The position numbers and the translations under genes are program-made. Below are positions 52,128 through 60,128 of a stretch of DNA of 64,000 nucleotides, piece by piece. How positions within the stretch are numbered: the stretch's first letter is position 1; each line of letters opens with the position of its first letter. The notes under the pieces are model-generated. The model worked only from the letters and a program-made list of their open reading frames with translations. It ran no database searches and had not been told where the DNA came from. The DNA comes from JBCBKL01 sp038521825 (GTDB lineage: Bacteria; Pseudomonadota; Alphaproteobacteria; Rhodobacterales; Rhodobacteraceae): assembly GCA_038521825.1 (NCBI GenBank), contig JBCBKL010000002.1, positions 62,001-126,000 of the forward strand. The letters run 5' to 3'.

Positions 52128-53342
52128 ATGGCGTATCTTCTTAGGAAATTTGCGCTGCTTTATATGATTCTAGGGTTGGTTGTAGTTCTGATATGTTCTG
52201 ACCGATCTGCGGAAAGACTGGGGGACAACCTGCAGATAGCACTGCCCCTTATGGGGTTGGGCTGTGCCATGGCCCAAGGTCAGGGCGTCCAGTATTTCGG
52301 GCGGTATCTGGTGCTTGAGGCAGGGATCAAGATACCGAAACACGCCCTCGGCGACGCCGAAATCAACCTCAGACCCAATGGGCGGGACAAGGGATTCCCC
52401 TCAGGTCACACCGCAGCTGCGTCTTTCGGGGCAGCGGGTCTCGTCAAATCCTGTTTGCAAGCCAGCCCGTTCGGGCAAAGCATCGCCATCCTTGGTGCCG
52501 GTTTTACAGGCACCAGCCGGGTGGATGCAGGCAAACACACCATCTGGCAGGTGTTGGCCGGTGCACTTTGGGGTTGGGCTGTGCAATTCATTGCTTTCCG
52601 GCGGTTTGATCGCTGGTTTGTCCAGCTTTGGTCGTCTATTGGATCAATAAGGAGAAGGACGATGGATAATTTGAGACAGGCCGCGCGGGCCCTCCCGATT
52701 TTGGTGCTCCCACTGTTTGCAGGCAACGAGTTACGCGCAGAATTTGAACTGAGTGGGTATATTGGCCCCCAGATCGCGCATGACAGCAACATCGACGGTG
52801 ACGATCCGGCGGGGATTGGCGCGTTCGACTTTACCGCCTCGTGGGATGGCCGGTCGTTCGACAACCCACTCCACTATGGCATCAGGGGAACATGGTGGCG
52901 CAACGAACGGTTCGGCTGGCATCTCGATTTCAACCATCTCAAAGTCTACGCAGATGACGAAACGCTTGCAGATTCCGGATTTAACCGCCTCGAATTCACT
53001 GACGGCCTGAATACGCTGACAGCCGGGCCGATCTGGCGCTGGCAGGATGCTATTGGCCCAAAATGGACACCCTATGCTGGCTTTGGCGTTGGTCTTTCGA
53101 TCCCTTATGTCGAAGTCCAGACGACATCGACATCCCCCTTTACCGAGGAGTACCAGATCGCCGGACCCGCCGTCGCATGGATGGGCGGCGTACGTTACGC
53201 GATCAATGATCGGTGGGCTGTGTTCGGGGAATACAAAGGCACCTATAACTGGATTGAAGCGGATCTCGACGGTGGCGGAAACCTGGACACCGAGGTCGGA
53301 ACGCATGCCCTGAACTTCGGCGTCAGCTACACGTTCAACTAA
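52128..53342 (+). CDS. PAP2 phosphatase joined in frame to an outer-membrane barrel (LpxE/LpxQ-like)
   Basis: One 404-residue open frame. Residues 1-178 form a PAP2-type integral-membrane phosphatase: hydrophobic N-terminal spans, KHALGDAEINLRP, the PSGHTAAASF motif and SRVDAGKHTIWQVLAG. The usual SRX5HX3D ends in Gln instead of Asp. Residues from 179 on form an eight-strand-type outer-membrane barrel that begins with its own signal-like sequence. PAP2 enzymes of this class include LpxE, which removes the lipid A 1-phosphate. A hydrophobic signal in the middle makes a working single chain hard to picture, so the barrel may be made separately from the internal start at 52662. Confidence 0.7.
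   Translation: MAYLLRKFALLYMILGLVVVLICSDRSAERLGDNLQIALPLMGLGCAMAQGQGVQYFGRYLVLEAGIKIPKHALGDAEINLRPNGRDKGFPSGHTAAASFGAAGLVKSCLQASPFGQSIAILGAGFTGTSRVDAGKHTIWQVLAGALWGWAVQFIAFRRFDRWFVQLWSSIGSIRRRTMDNLRQAARALPILVLPLFAGNELRAEFELSGYIGPQIAHDSNIDGDDPAGIGAFDFTASWDGRSFDNPLHYGIRGTWWRNERFGWHLDFNHLKVYADDETLADSGFNRLEFTDGLNTLTAGPIWRWQDAIGPKWTPYAGFGVGLSIPYVEVQTTSTSPFTEEYQIAGPAVAWMGGVRYAINDRWAVFGEYKGTYNWIEADLDGGGNLDTEVGTHALNFGVSYTFN
52662..53342 (+). CDS. Outer-membrane barrel, probable lipid A oxidase (LpxQ-like), internal start
   Basis: An ATG at 52662 in the same frame has a strong ribosome site (AAGGAGAAGG, 52649-52658) and would give a 226-residue protein with signal peptide (ALPILVLPLFAGNELRA) and barrel ending in N. 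Its length equals that of Rhizobium LpxQ (224 residues), which oxidises the 1-dephosphorylated glucosamine of lipid A to aminogluconate. The stretch NRLEFTDGLNTLTAGPIWRW recalls that family from memory. A TAA at 52648 lies one base out of frame, so one indel upstream would restore two separate genes. Confidence 0.6.
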   Translation: MDNLRQAARALPILVLPLFAGNELRAEFELSGYIGPQIAHDSNIDGDDPAGIGAFDFTASWDGRSFDNPLHYGIRGTWWRNERFGWHLDFNHLKVYADDETLADSGFNRLEFTDGLNTLTAGPIWRWQDAIGPKWTPYAGFGVGLSIPYVEVQTTSTSPFTEEYQIAGPAVAWMGGVRYAINDRWAVFGEYKGTYNWIEADLDGGGNLDTEVGTHALNFGVSYTFN

Positions 53343-54103
53343 CGGGTGCCTTCCTTGCGCTTTTTGCGCAGCAAGTATGCAAGGAAGATGATCGGAAACG
53401 GTGACCAGATCTGAGCGCCGGTTGCGATATCCAGCACAAACAGCCCACCCATCGTCCAATAGACCTGGCGCCGGTTCAGCGTGATACCGCGCCAGTCGAC
53501 AATGATCTGGTCATAATCAAGCGGCTCTTTCGCATTCTTCGGCATGGTTGCGCGGGGCAGGACAGCCTCGATGGTGTCGGGGGCTCGAACGCCATCGGCG
53601 ATCACCGCATAGATTGCAATATCTTCGGTCAGGTGCTTGGGCGTGACAGGGGAAAGGGCGGCGAACTCGGCGGCAAGCCGGCCCTTGGCATGATCGATCA
53701 CCTGTTGCGAAGCGAGGATGCCACCCGGCAGCGCCAAGGCTTCGAGCCGCGATGCCAGATTGACGCCGTCGCCCAGCAGATCATCGCCCTCGATAATGAC
53801 GTCGCCCAGATGCAGGCCGATCCTAAAGGGCAAAAATCCCTTGGCAGCATTGAGGTCGCGCTGGATCGAAACGGCGGCCGCCACGGCTTCAACCACGGAC
53901 GCAAATTCGGCGATCAGCCCGTCACCCGCAGTGTTGGCGACGCGGCCGCGCCGCTCGGCGATCCGGGTTTCGAAAACCTTTCGGGATCGGCGCAGGGCTC
54001 TGACGGTCTCTTCTTCTGATCGATGCATACGACCCGAATAATCCGCCGCGTCGGCGGCAAGGATTGTCGTCAGTTTTCGCTCAATGCGCGCGCTGTGATC
54101 CAT
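53339..54103 (-). CDS. Class III adenylate/guanylate cyclase with C-terminal membrane anchor
   Basis: A 254-residue protein. The cyclase homology domain covers residues 10-165, with metal-binding aspartates D18 (TILAADAADYSG) and D61 (NTAGDGLIAEF), and GLHLGDVIIEGDDLLGDGVN. The C-terminal 60 residues hold two hydrophobic segments (VYWTMGGLFVLDIATGAQI, FPIIFLAYLL) and a basic tail. This is the short 'adenylate/guanylate cyclase domain' type common in rhizobia and roseobacters. Whether it makes cAMP or cGMP cannot be read. It lies downstream of mdh and overlaps the convergent PAP2/barrel gene by four bases. Confidence 0.88.
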   Translation of the reverse strand: MDHSARIERKLTTILAADAADYSGRMHRSEEETVRALRRSRKVFETRIAERRGRVANTAGDGLIAEFASVVEAVAAAVSIQRDLNAAKGFLPFRIGLHLGDVIIEGDDLLGDGVNLASRLEALALPGGILASQQVIDHAKGRLAAEFAALSPVTPKHLTEDIAIYAVIADGVRAPDTIEAVLPRATMPKNAKEPLDYDQIIVDWRGITLNRRQVYWTMGGLFVLDIATGAQIWSPFPIIFLAYLLRKKRKEGTR

Positions 54104-54151
54104 AATTCAGACGGCCCCAGGTGCCGATCAAATGCGCCCCGAATATATGCA

Positions 54152-54179
54152 GAAGGCCGGGCATTTACCACGCCCGACC
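54152..54179 (-). terminator. Candidate terminator after mdh
   Basis: On the minus strand GGTCGGGC (54179-54172) pairs with GCCCGGCC (54162-54155) with one G-U pair, followed by TTCT. It lies 24-51 bases past the mdh stop, before the cyclase gene. The T-tract is poor. Confidence 0.45.
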
Positions 54180-54202
54180 CGAAGAAGAACCAAAAACCGC
54201 CT

Positions 54203-55165
54203 TTAGGACAGCGTTTCGTCGATGCCCTTGCAGGCCTCGACCAGACCTCTGACCGCTTTGACGGAGGTGTCGAACATCTCCTGCTCTTCCTTGTTGAGCT
54301 TGATGTTTACGATGCGCTCGATTCCGCCCGCGCCAATCACCGTCGGGACGCCAACATACATGTCCTTGAGACCAAACTCGCCATCACAATAGGCGGCGCA
54401 CGGCAGAACGCGCTTCTGATCTTTAAGATAGGCCTCGGCCATCTCTATTGCTGAGGTTGCCGGTGCGTAGAAAGCCGAACCGGTTTTCAGCAGGCCCACG
54501 ATTTCGGCCCCGCCGTCGCGCGTGCGCTGAACAATGGCATCCAGCTTTTCTTGCGTGGTCCACCCCATCTGAACCAGATCGGGCAAGGGGATGCCCCCAA
54601 CGGTCGAGTAGCGAACCGATGGCACCATCGTATCGCCATGGCCGCCCAGAACAAAGGCGGTGACGTCCTTCATCGAAACGTCAAATTCTACGGCAAGGAA
54701 GTGGCGGAAGCGGGCGCTGTCGAGAACGCCGGCCATGCCGCACACCTTGGCATGGGGCAGGCCACTGAATTCGCGCAGGGCCCAGACCATCGCGTCAAGC
54801 GGGTTGGTGATGCAGATGACAAACGCGTCGGGCGCGTTAGCCTTGATGCCTTCGCCAACGGCCTTCATGACCTTGAGGTTGATACCCAGCAGGTCGTCCC
54901 GGCTCATGCCAGGCTTGCGCGGCACACCGGCGGTCACGATGCAGACATCTGCGCCAGCGATGTCCTCGTAGGACTGGGTGCCTTTCAGCTTGGCGTCGAA
55001 CCCTTCGGACGGCCCTGATTCCGCGATATCGAGCGCTTTGCCCTCGGGGATGCCCTCGGCAATGTCGAACAGGACGACGTCGCCCAGCTCCTTGATGGCG
55101 GCAAGATGGGCAAGGGTGCCCCCGATCTGACCTGCACCGATAAGCGCGATCTTGGGTCTGGCCAT
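54203..55165 (-). CDS. mdh: Malate dehydrogenase
   Basis: A 320-residue NAD-dependent malate dehydrogenase of the LDH-like type found in alphaproteobacteria. Nucleotide motif ALIGAGQIGGTLAHL, substrate arginines in VTAGVPRKPGMSRDDLLGIN, and catalytic His in GGHGDTMVP (about residue 176). The start at 55165 (MARPKIALIG) is set by family and GGAG upstream. It is the first TCA gene of the block and is transcribed toward sucC, with the cyclase and the opposite-strand PAP2 gene between. Confidence 0.96.
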   Translation of the reverse strand: MARPKIALIGAGQIGGTLAHLAAIKELGDVVLFDIAEGIPEGKALDIAESGPSEGFDAKLKGTQSYEDIAGADVCIVTAGVPRKPGMSRDDLLGINLKVMKAVGEGIKANAPDAFVICITNPLDAMVWALREFSGLPHAKVCGMAGVLDSARFRHFLAVEFDVSMKDVTAFVLGGHGDTMVPSVRYSTVGGIPLPDLVQMGWTTQEKLDAIVQRTRDGGAEIVGLLKTGSAFYAPATSAIEMAEAYLKDQKRVLPCAAYCDGEFGLKDMYVGVPTVIGAGGIERIVNIKLNKEEQEMFDTSVKAVRGLVEACKGIDETLS

Positions 55166-55328
55166 GGGTAAGTTCTCCAAACTGGGGTTTTGCTGGGCGG
55201 CTGGGTAGTCCTTATTCGGCGGTGGCGCAAGAGTGCTGCGCCGCGGCAATGCGTAAGCGCCGGTGCTGGCCCTGCCGGTGGTTTGGCCGTAAGTCTTTGA
55301 CCTGATGGCCGGATAGGGCAAAGAAACC

Positions 55329-56084
55329 ATGCTGGAACTGAACCTGTCGTTCTTTGCAATTGCAGCGCCTGCTGTGATGTTTGCGGGTATTTCAAAGGGT
55401 GGGTTCGGATCTGGCGCGGCGTTCGCCGCGGCGGCGCTCTTGGCACTGGTGCTGGAACCGGGCCTCGCGCTCGGGGTCATGCTGCCGCTTTTGATGCTGA
55501 TCGACCTGGCCACGCTTGGGCCCTATTGGGGCAAGTGGCGCTGGCGCGAGGCTGTTTTGCTGATGGTCGGCGGGCTTCCGGGGGTGGCTTTGGGCGCATT
55601 GCTTTACACCCGGGCCGATGCCGACGTTTTTCGCGTGCTCATCGGTGCCATCGCGGTGCTCTTCGTGTTGTGGCAGCTCGCCGGGGCGCGGGGCATGATC
55701 CGGATCTCAGGCAGCCCGCTTCCCGGCTGGGCCGGTGGCCTTGCGGGGATGGTCGCGGGCTTTACAAGTTTCGTAAGCCATGCGGGGGGACCGCCCGCCG
55801 CTGTTTACCTGCTGAGCCAGCGCCTGACCAAGACCGAATATCAGGCAAGCACGGTTCTGGTCTTTTGGGTCATCAACATCGCGAAGTTCATCCCATATGC
55901 CGGTCTGGGTCTCTTTACCAGGGAAACCGGCATCGCAAACCTGGCGCTGGCTCCATTTGCGTTGCTCGGGGCGTGGATCGGAGTCAAGGCCCATACAATG
56001 GTGTCTGAGCGGCTGTTCTTCGGGCTGACCTACGTCCTGCTCACGCTGACCGGCCTTAAACTGATCTGGGACGGATTGTTTTAG
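55329..56084 (+). CDS. TauE/SafE family sulfite exporter
   Basis: A 251-residue inner-membrane protein with eight spans of the TauE/SafE (DUF81) fold. Paired glycine-rich repeats are seen as MFAGISKGGFGSGAAFAAA near residue 20 and GFTSFVSHAGGPPAAVYL near residue 140. Family members export sulfite, sulfonates or other organic anions. The substrate cannot be told. It is divergent from mdh, and its 3' end overlaps the convergent VIT gene by four bases. Confidence 0.88.
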   Translation: MLELNLSFFAIAAPAVMFAGISKGGFGSGAAFAAAALLALVLEPGLALGVMLPLLMLIDLATLGPYWGKWRWREAVLLMVGGLPGVALGALLYTRADADVFRVLIGAIAVLFVLWQLAGARGMIRISGSPLPGWAGGLAGMVAGFTSFVSHAGGPPAAVYLLSQRLTKTEYQASTVLVFWVINIAKFIPYAGLGLFTRETGIANLALAPFALLGAWIGVKAHTMVSERLFFGLTYVLLTLTGLKLIWDGLF

Positions 56085-56818
56085 GCCGGGGCTTCAAACA
56101 GTGTTCCGACAAAATAAGCCATCGATGCTGCCAAGCCGCCGATCACGAGGGTTTCGAGGCCAGATCGCCACCAGGGCGTCAGCGACCACAGGCTTTTTGC
56201 GGCGCCGATGGCGAAGAACACGCAAAGGGTCATCACTGCGGACAAGGTAAAGGCATCGTTGAGGCCGAAGAGAAAGGGCATCAGCGGGATCAGACCGGCG
56301 ACAAGAAAGGCCACGAACGTGGCAATGGCAGATCGCATTGGGTGGGGTGCTGTTCCACCAAGGCCATATTCACCGTCGATCATCAGTTTGACCCAGCTTT
56401 CCTGGTCGGCGGTGATGGCATCCGCAGCTTTCTCAAGTAAATCGCCGGACAGACCCATCTGTGAAAGGATCTCGACCACCTCGAGCCGTTCGCCCACCGG
56501 ATTTTCTTCGATATGGCGGTGCTCGACGGCGCGCACCCGTTGCACATTATCGCGGTCGGCCCTAGCCCCGGAATAATTGCCCGCTGCCATCGAAAATCCG
56601 TCGGCAAGAACATTTGCCAAGCCAAGCGCGACAATGACAAAAGGCGAAAGGCCTGCCCCCGCTACACCCGCAACGATTGCGAATGTTGTCACTGACCCGT
56701 CGATGCCGCCATAGATCAGATCGCGCAGAACGCCGCGACCCTCGGGGCGTCCGATCCGCGCGGCGATCTCGTCAGGGCTGTGACCGTGATCGCGAATGCG
56801 GGGGCGTAGCAGAGCCAC
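56081..56818 (-). CDS. VIT1/CCC1 family transporter
   Basis: A 245-residue membrane protein of the vacuolar iron transporter family (Fe/Mn export or storage in eukaryotes; bacterial members are little studied). IYGGIDGSVTTFAIVAGVAG in the first span and DGFSMAAGNYSGARADRD near residue 75 are typical, with acidic residues in the middle hydrophilic part. It starts with a GTG directly after the lipoprotein stop codon (no gap), so it is translated with it. Confidence 0.88.
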   Translation of the reverse strand: MALLRPRIRDHGHSPDEIAARIGRPEGRGVLRDLIYGGIDGSVTTFAIVAGVAGAGLSPFVIVALGLANVLADGFSMAAGNYSGARADRDNVQRVRAVEHRHIEENPVGERLEVVEILSQMGLSGDLLEKAADAITADQESWVKLMIDGEYGLGGTAPHPMRSAIATFVAFLVAGLIPLMPFLFGLNDAFTLSAVMTLCVFFAIGAAKSLWSLTPWWRSGLETLVIGGLAASMAYFVGTLFEAPA

Positions 56819-56968
56819 TTAGACGGGCGGCAGGCAGTTCGTTGCGTCAAGCTCCTTGACCGGGTCGTTCGGCCCGCATTCCTCGCCCGAAATCGGATAG
56901 GTTTCGGCTTCGCAGGCAGCAAGTGTGAAGGCCGCGAGCAGGATCGCCATGAATTGAACAAGTCGCAT
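56819..56968 (-). CDS. Very small lipoprotein
   Basis: A 49-residue predicted lipoprotein with a lipobox LAAC (cysteine 19) and a short mature part with two more cysteines (EECGPNDPVKELDATNCLPP) that may pair. Such entericidin-sized lipoproteins are easily missed. It lies between the cNMP/reductase-like gene and the VIT transporter with a zero-base gap to the latter. Family not recognised. Confidence 0.7.
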   Translation of the reverse strand: MRLVQFMAILLAAFTLAACEAETYPISGEECGPNDPVKELDATNCLPPV

Positions 56969-57042
56969 GGATTGTATTCCCTTGATTGGAGCTGCGTTTG
57001 CTTGACGGTAAGGGAAAACAAAGGGGCCGATATTGATGTCGA

Positions 57043-58659
57043 TCAATCGTTAATATGTGACCATACGGCACTCATCACGACGGATCCTTCGCCAACAGCG
57101 CTTGCCACCCGTTTGACCGAACCCGCGCGCACATCGCCGACCGCAAAAAGACCGGGACAAGAGGTTTCGTACTGGCTGCTACCGCCAGCATCGCGCCCGG
57201 TTCGCAGAAATCCCTTGTTGTCGAGCTGTGCCAGCCCAGACAGCCAGCCTGTATTGGGTGCAGCCCCGACCATGATGAAGAGCGCTGCCGTCTGCAGCAT
57301 CCAATCCTGCCCCATGGTCTTGTCGCGTATGGTGATCCCCGTCAGCGCGTCGTCGCCCTGCAACTCGGTCACTTCGGTGCGAAGGTGAATGGTGATCCGG
57401 GGATGCGATTGCAGGCGCTGCAGCAGGTAGTCCGACATGGATGAGGCCAGCGAGGAACCACGAACAAGCACGTGAACGTGCCGCGCCGTTCGCGCCAAAA
57501 ACATCGCTGCCTGGCCCGCCGAATTGCCACCGCCGATGACCGCGACCTCACTGTCCTTACACCACCGCGCCTCGACCTCGGTTGCGGCGTAATAGATCCC
57601 GCTGCCTTCCAGCGTTTCGAGGCCCTCAAGCCGCAGCTTTCGGTATTGCACACCCGTTGCCACAATAAGCGCACGGGCGCTTACGACGTCGTCGTTGTCG
57701 AGTGTGATATGGAAATGCTTCCTCTCGCATTGTTTCAACGCGCGGGCCCGGACCGGCATTGCAAATCGCGTCCCGAACTTCATCGCCTGAACCTCTCCGC
57801 GCCCAACAAGGTCTGCGCCCGAAATACCGGTGGGAAAACCCATATAGTTTTCGATCCGGCTGGACGTGCCTGCCTGCCCGCCGATGGCCAAGTCTTCCAG
57901 CACGACAGCGCATAGCCCCTCGGCCCCGGCATAAACGCCCGCCGCTACACCCGCCGGACCACCGCCGACTATGGCCACGTCGAACAGGTCTTCTTTCTGC
58001 AGATCCAGATTGAGGCCAAGCGCCCTGGCCACACCATCGGGGGTTGGCGGATCAATGACCTCGCCTTGACCAAAGACAACACCGGGGCGGCCTGCCTCAA
58101 TGCCGCAGGCTTCGGTGAGATGCCGGTTCTCGTCCGAGCCAAGGTCAACTTCGGAAAAAGGGATACGGTTGCGAGAGGCAAAACTGGCGATCCGGCGTAC
58201 GTCGCGGTTGGTTTCACCACCGATCAGTTTCAACCCGCCTCGGGACAATTCGATGATCCGTCGCCGCCGCGCCGCGAGGACAGTAATGATAATGTCGGAC
58301 ATTTCCGGGATGTCGGACATCAGCTTGAGCAGCGCATCACGCGGCACCCGCAGCACCTTACTGTCGACAACGGCGCGGCTGCCCATCAGCGTCTTTGCTC
58401 CGGCCAGAAAGGCGAGATCCCCAAAAAACTGCCCGGGACCCAGCGTCGCATCGCCATAGCGTTGGCCCGTACCCGGATCGACGGCCTCAAGTTCGCCTTC
58501 AACGAGGTAAGAAAAATGGGTGAAATGGGTGCCGGGTTCCTGCACCATCATGCCACTTGCAAAGTCGACCTCTTCACCAACCCGGCGCATCGCGGCCACA
58601 TGATCGTCCTGAAGGGGGGTCCGCACCATGGTGCGGAGATCTGGCGCAAAGGCTTCCAT
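57043..58659 (-). CDS. Cyclic-nucleotide-domain/thioredoxin-reductase-like fusion protein
   Basis: A 538-residue protein in three parts. Residues about 15-135 form a cNMP-binding barrel (FSYLVEGELEAVDPGTGQR, GPGQFFGDLAFLAGAKTLMG). A middle part of about 70 residues (RIASFASRNRIPFSEVDLGS) follows. Residues 225-538 form a thioredoxin-reductase-type flavoprotein with FAD (VGGGPAGVAAGVYAG) and NAD (VIGGGNSAGQAAMFLAR) sites. The redox CxxC of real reductases is absent: that position reads GIYYAATEVEARWC. It probably passes electrons another way or senses redox state under nucleotide control. Confidence 0.88.
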   Translation of the reverse strand: MEAFAPDLRTMVRTPLQDDHVAAMRRVGEEVDFASGMMVQEPGTHFTHFSYLVEGELEAVDPGTGQRYGDATLGPGQFFGDLAFLAGAKTLMGSRAVVDSKVLRVPRDALLKLMSDIPEMSDIIITVLAARRRRIIELSRGGLKLIGGETNRDVRRIASFASRNRIPFSEVDLGSDENRHLTEACGIEAGRPGVVFGQGEVIDPPTPDGVARALGLNLDLQKEDLFDVAIVGGGPAGVAAGVYAGAEGLCAVVLEDLAIGGQAGTSSRIENYMGFPTGISGADLVGRGEVQAMKFGTRFAMPVRARALKQCERKHFHITLDNDDVVSARALIVATGVQYRKLRLEGLETLEGSGIYYAATEVEARWCKDSEVAVIGGGNSAGQAAMFLARTARHVHVLVRGSSLASSMSDYLLQRLQSHPRITIHLRTEVTELQGDDALTGITIRDKTMGQDWMLQTAALFIMVGAAPNTGWLSGLAQLDNKGFLRTGRDAGGSSQYETSCPGLFAVGDVRAGSVKRVASAVGEGSVVMSAVWSHIND

Positions 58660-58680
58660 CTCAGTCGTCCTGTGCTGTTG

Positions 58681-59679
58681 TCACCCTGAAACTAGCCCGG
58701 TCAAAGCGGCTTTCACGATCGTTCGGATCTTTGGACGGCTTTCTCTCGAAAAGGCCATCGGGCGACAGACTTCCATAGCCGCGACCCCGACCCGGGCAGT
58801 TAGTGCGCCATTGACCAACCCTTCGCCGAAGCGACGCGACAGCTTGCCCAGAATCGAACCGCCAAGAACCGGTTCGAGCATGTCGTCGCCGACCGCTACC
58901 GCTCCGGTCGCTACAAGATGGGTCATTACCACGCGGGTCAGGCGCCACCCACCCAAAACGCCGGTGCGGCCGCCGTAAACTTCGGCGATCCGCCGGATCA
59001 TCCGCAGGTTGGCGAAAAGAGCGCCGATCACGTCGGCAAGTGCCAGAGGCACCAGCGCCGTGATCGTGGCAACCTGCCGAGCGGCTGCTTCGACCTCGCG
59101 GCTGGCAAGGGCGTCGAGGCGCTGGAGTATCTCGCGATCGGTGAGATCAAGCAGTCCCTCGGCATCGCGCTGGTCGGCTTCCAGCGTGTCCAACCGGTCG
59201 CGACCCCAGTCCAGTTCTTCTCGATTCTCATAGAGCGCATAGATGCGATCGGTCACATCGCGGGCGGCGGTCAGATCATTCGCCTCGCGTGCCAGCGCCG
59301 CCGCATGGCGCAGATCGTCGATCTTGGACAACCGGCGCAGCGAAAGAAGCTCTCGAACCGCAAGGATCAGGCCGGTCGCAACGAAGATGGCGCAAAGCCC
59401 GGCAAAGACCCAGCCCAGAACAGGCGACCGCGTGATCCAGCCTAGAAAGAAATCCCAGGCAGATGCAGAGATGATCGCGACCAGTATTGCGAAAAGCGAA
59501 CCCCAGAAGAACCGCGCCAGACGGGAGGGCGGACGGGCCGCAACCTGTGCTGCCATCTGCATCGCCCGGCCGTCGGGCAAGATCGTGGATTCGGGATCGG
59601 GAACCGGTGGCGCGTCGCTCACAGAAGGCACTTCGCGGCTGCTCCCCTCAAGGTCGATCAGAACCGGACCCTTCGCCAT
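58681..59679 (-). CDS. ycjF: YcjF/TIGR01620 membrane protein
   Basis: A 332-residue inner-membrane protein of the TIGR01620 (DUF697) family, partner of the YcjX GTPase-like protein in the phage-shock/stress set of enteric bacteria. Two spans at about residues 60-80 and 90-110 (FFWGSLFAILVAIISASAWD, VLGWVFAGLCAIFVATGLIL) precede a helical domain, ending with RVGVAAMEVCRPMAFS. The start ATG at 59679 has GGAGG and overlaps the acetyltransferase stop by one base. Confidence 0.88.
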   Translation of the reverse strand: MAKGPVLIDLEGSSREVPSVSDAPPVPDPESTILPDGRAMQMAAQVAARPPSRLARFFWGSLFAILVAIISASAWDFFLGWITRSPVLGWVFAGLCAIFVATGLILAVRELLSLRRLSKIDDLRHAAALAREANDLTAARDVTDRIYALYENREELDWGRDRLDTLEADQRDAEGLLDLTDREILQRLDALASREVEAAARQVATITALVPLALADVIGALFANLRMIRRIAEVYGGRTGVLGGWRLTRVVMTHLVATGAVAVGDDMLEPVLGGSILGKLSRRFGEGLVNGALTARVGVAAMEVCRPMAFSRESRPKIRTIVKAALTGLVSG

Positions 59680-60128
59680 CACGCGTCCTCCTTTTTCCAG
59701 ACCAGCCGGATATCCGGCAACTTTTCGTCATTGCCCGCCCCGTCGGTCCGTTCGGCCACCACAAAACCATGGGCCCGATAGAATGCCTGTGCCGCCGCAT
59801 TTGCCTGAAAGGTCCAAAGTGACAATTCCGTTTCCTCGCGCTTGGCATGGTCAATCAGGGCCGAGCCGCACCCGGTGTGACGGCATTGTCCTGAAACATA
59901 AAGGGCGTGGATGTCAGACGCATTACGCGCCAGAAAACCTGCCAATTCAGCATCGCACACCGCCACAGTCACCCAGCCCCAGTCGATCATGTCGCCTACG
60001 AAGGCCACCTCTTCGGCGCGGGTGTGTAGGCGGGGCATCCATGCTGTTTCGTCAATGAATTCTGACAGGATCGCGCCCGCGCGTCCCGCGTCGGTCGGTG
60101 TTGCATCGCGCAGCGAAACATTGGTCAT
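59679..60128 (-). CDS. GNAT family N-acetyltransferase
   Basis: A 149-residue acetyl-CoA-dependent transferase of the GNAT fold. Acceptor strands (MTNVSLRDATPTDAGRAGAI), the CoA-binding motif A region (IHALYVSGQCRHTGCGSALIDHAK, a slightly altered Q/RxxGxG/A) and FQANAAAQAFYRAHGFVVAE are present. Substrate unknown. It lies between ycjX and ycjF and overlaps both, so all three are made together. Confidence 0.87.
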   Translation of the reverse strand: MTNVSLRDATPTDAGRAGAILSEFIDETAWMPRLHTRAEEVAFVGDMIDWGWVTVAVCDAELAGFLARNASDIHALYVSGQCRHTGCGSALIDHAKREETELSLWTFQANAAAQAFYRAHGFVVAERTDGAGNDEKLPDIRLVWKKEDA

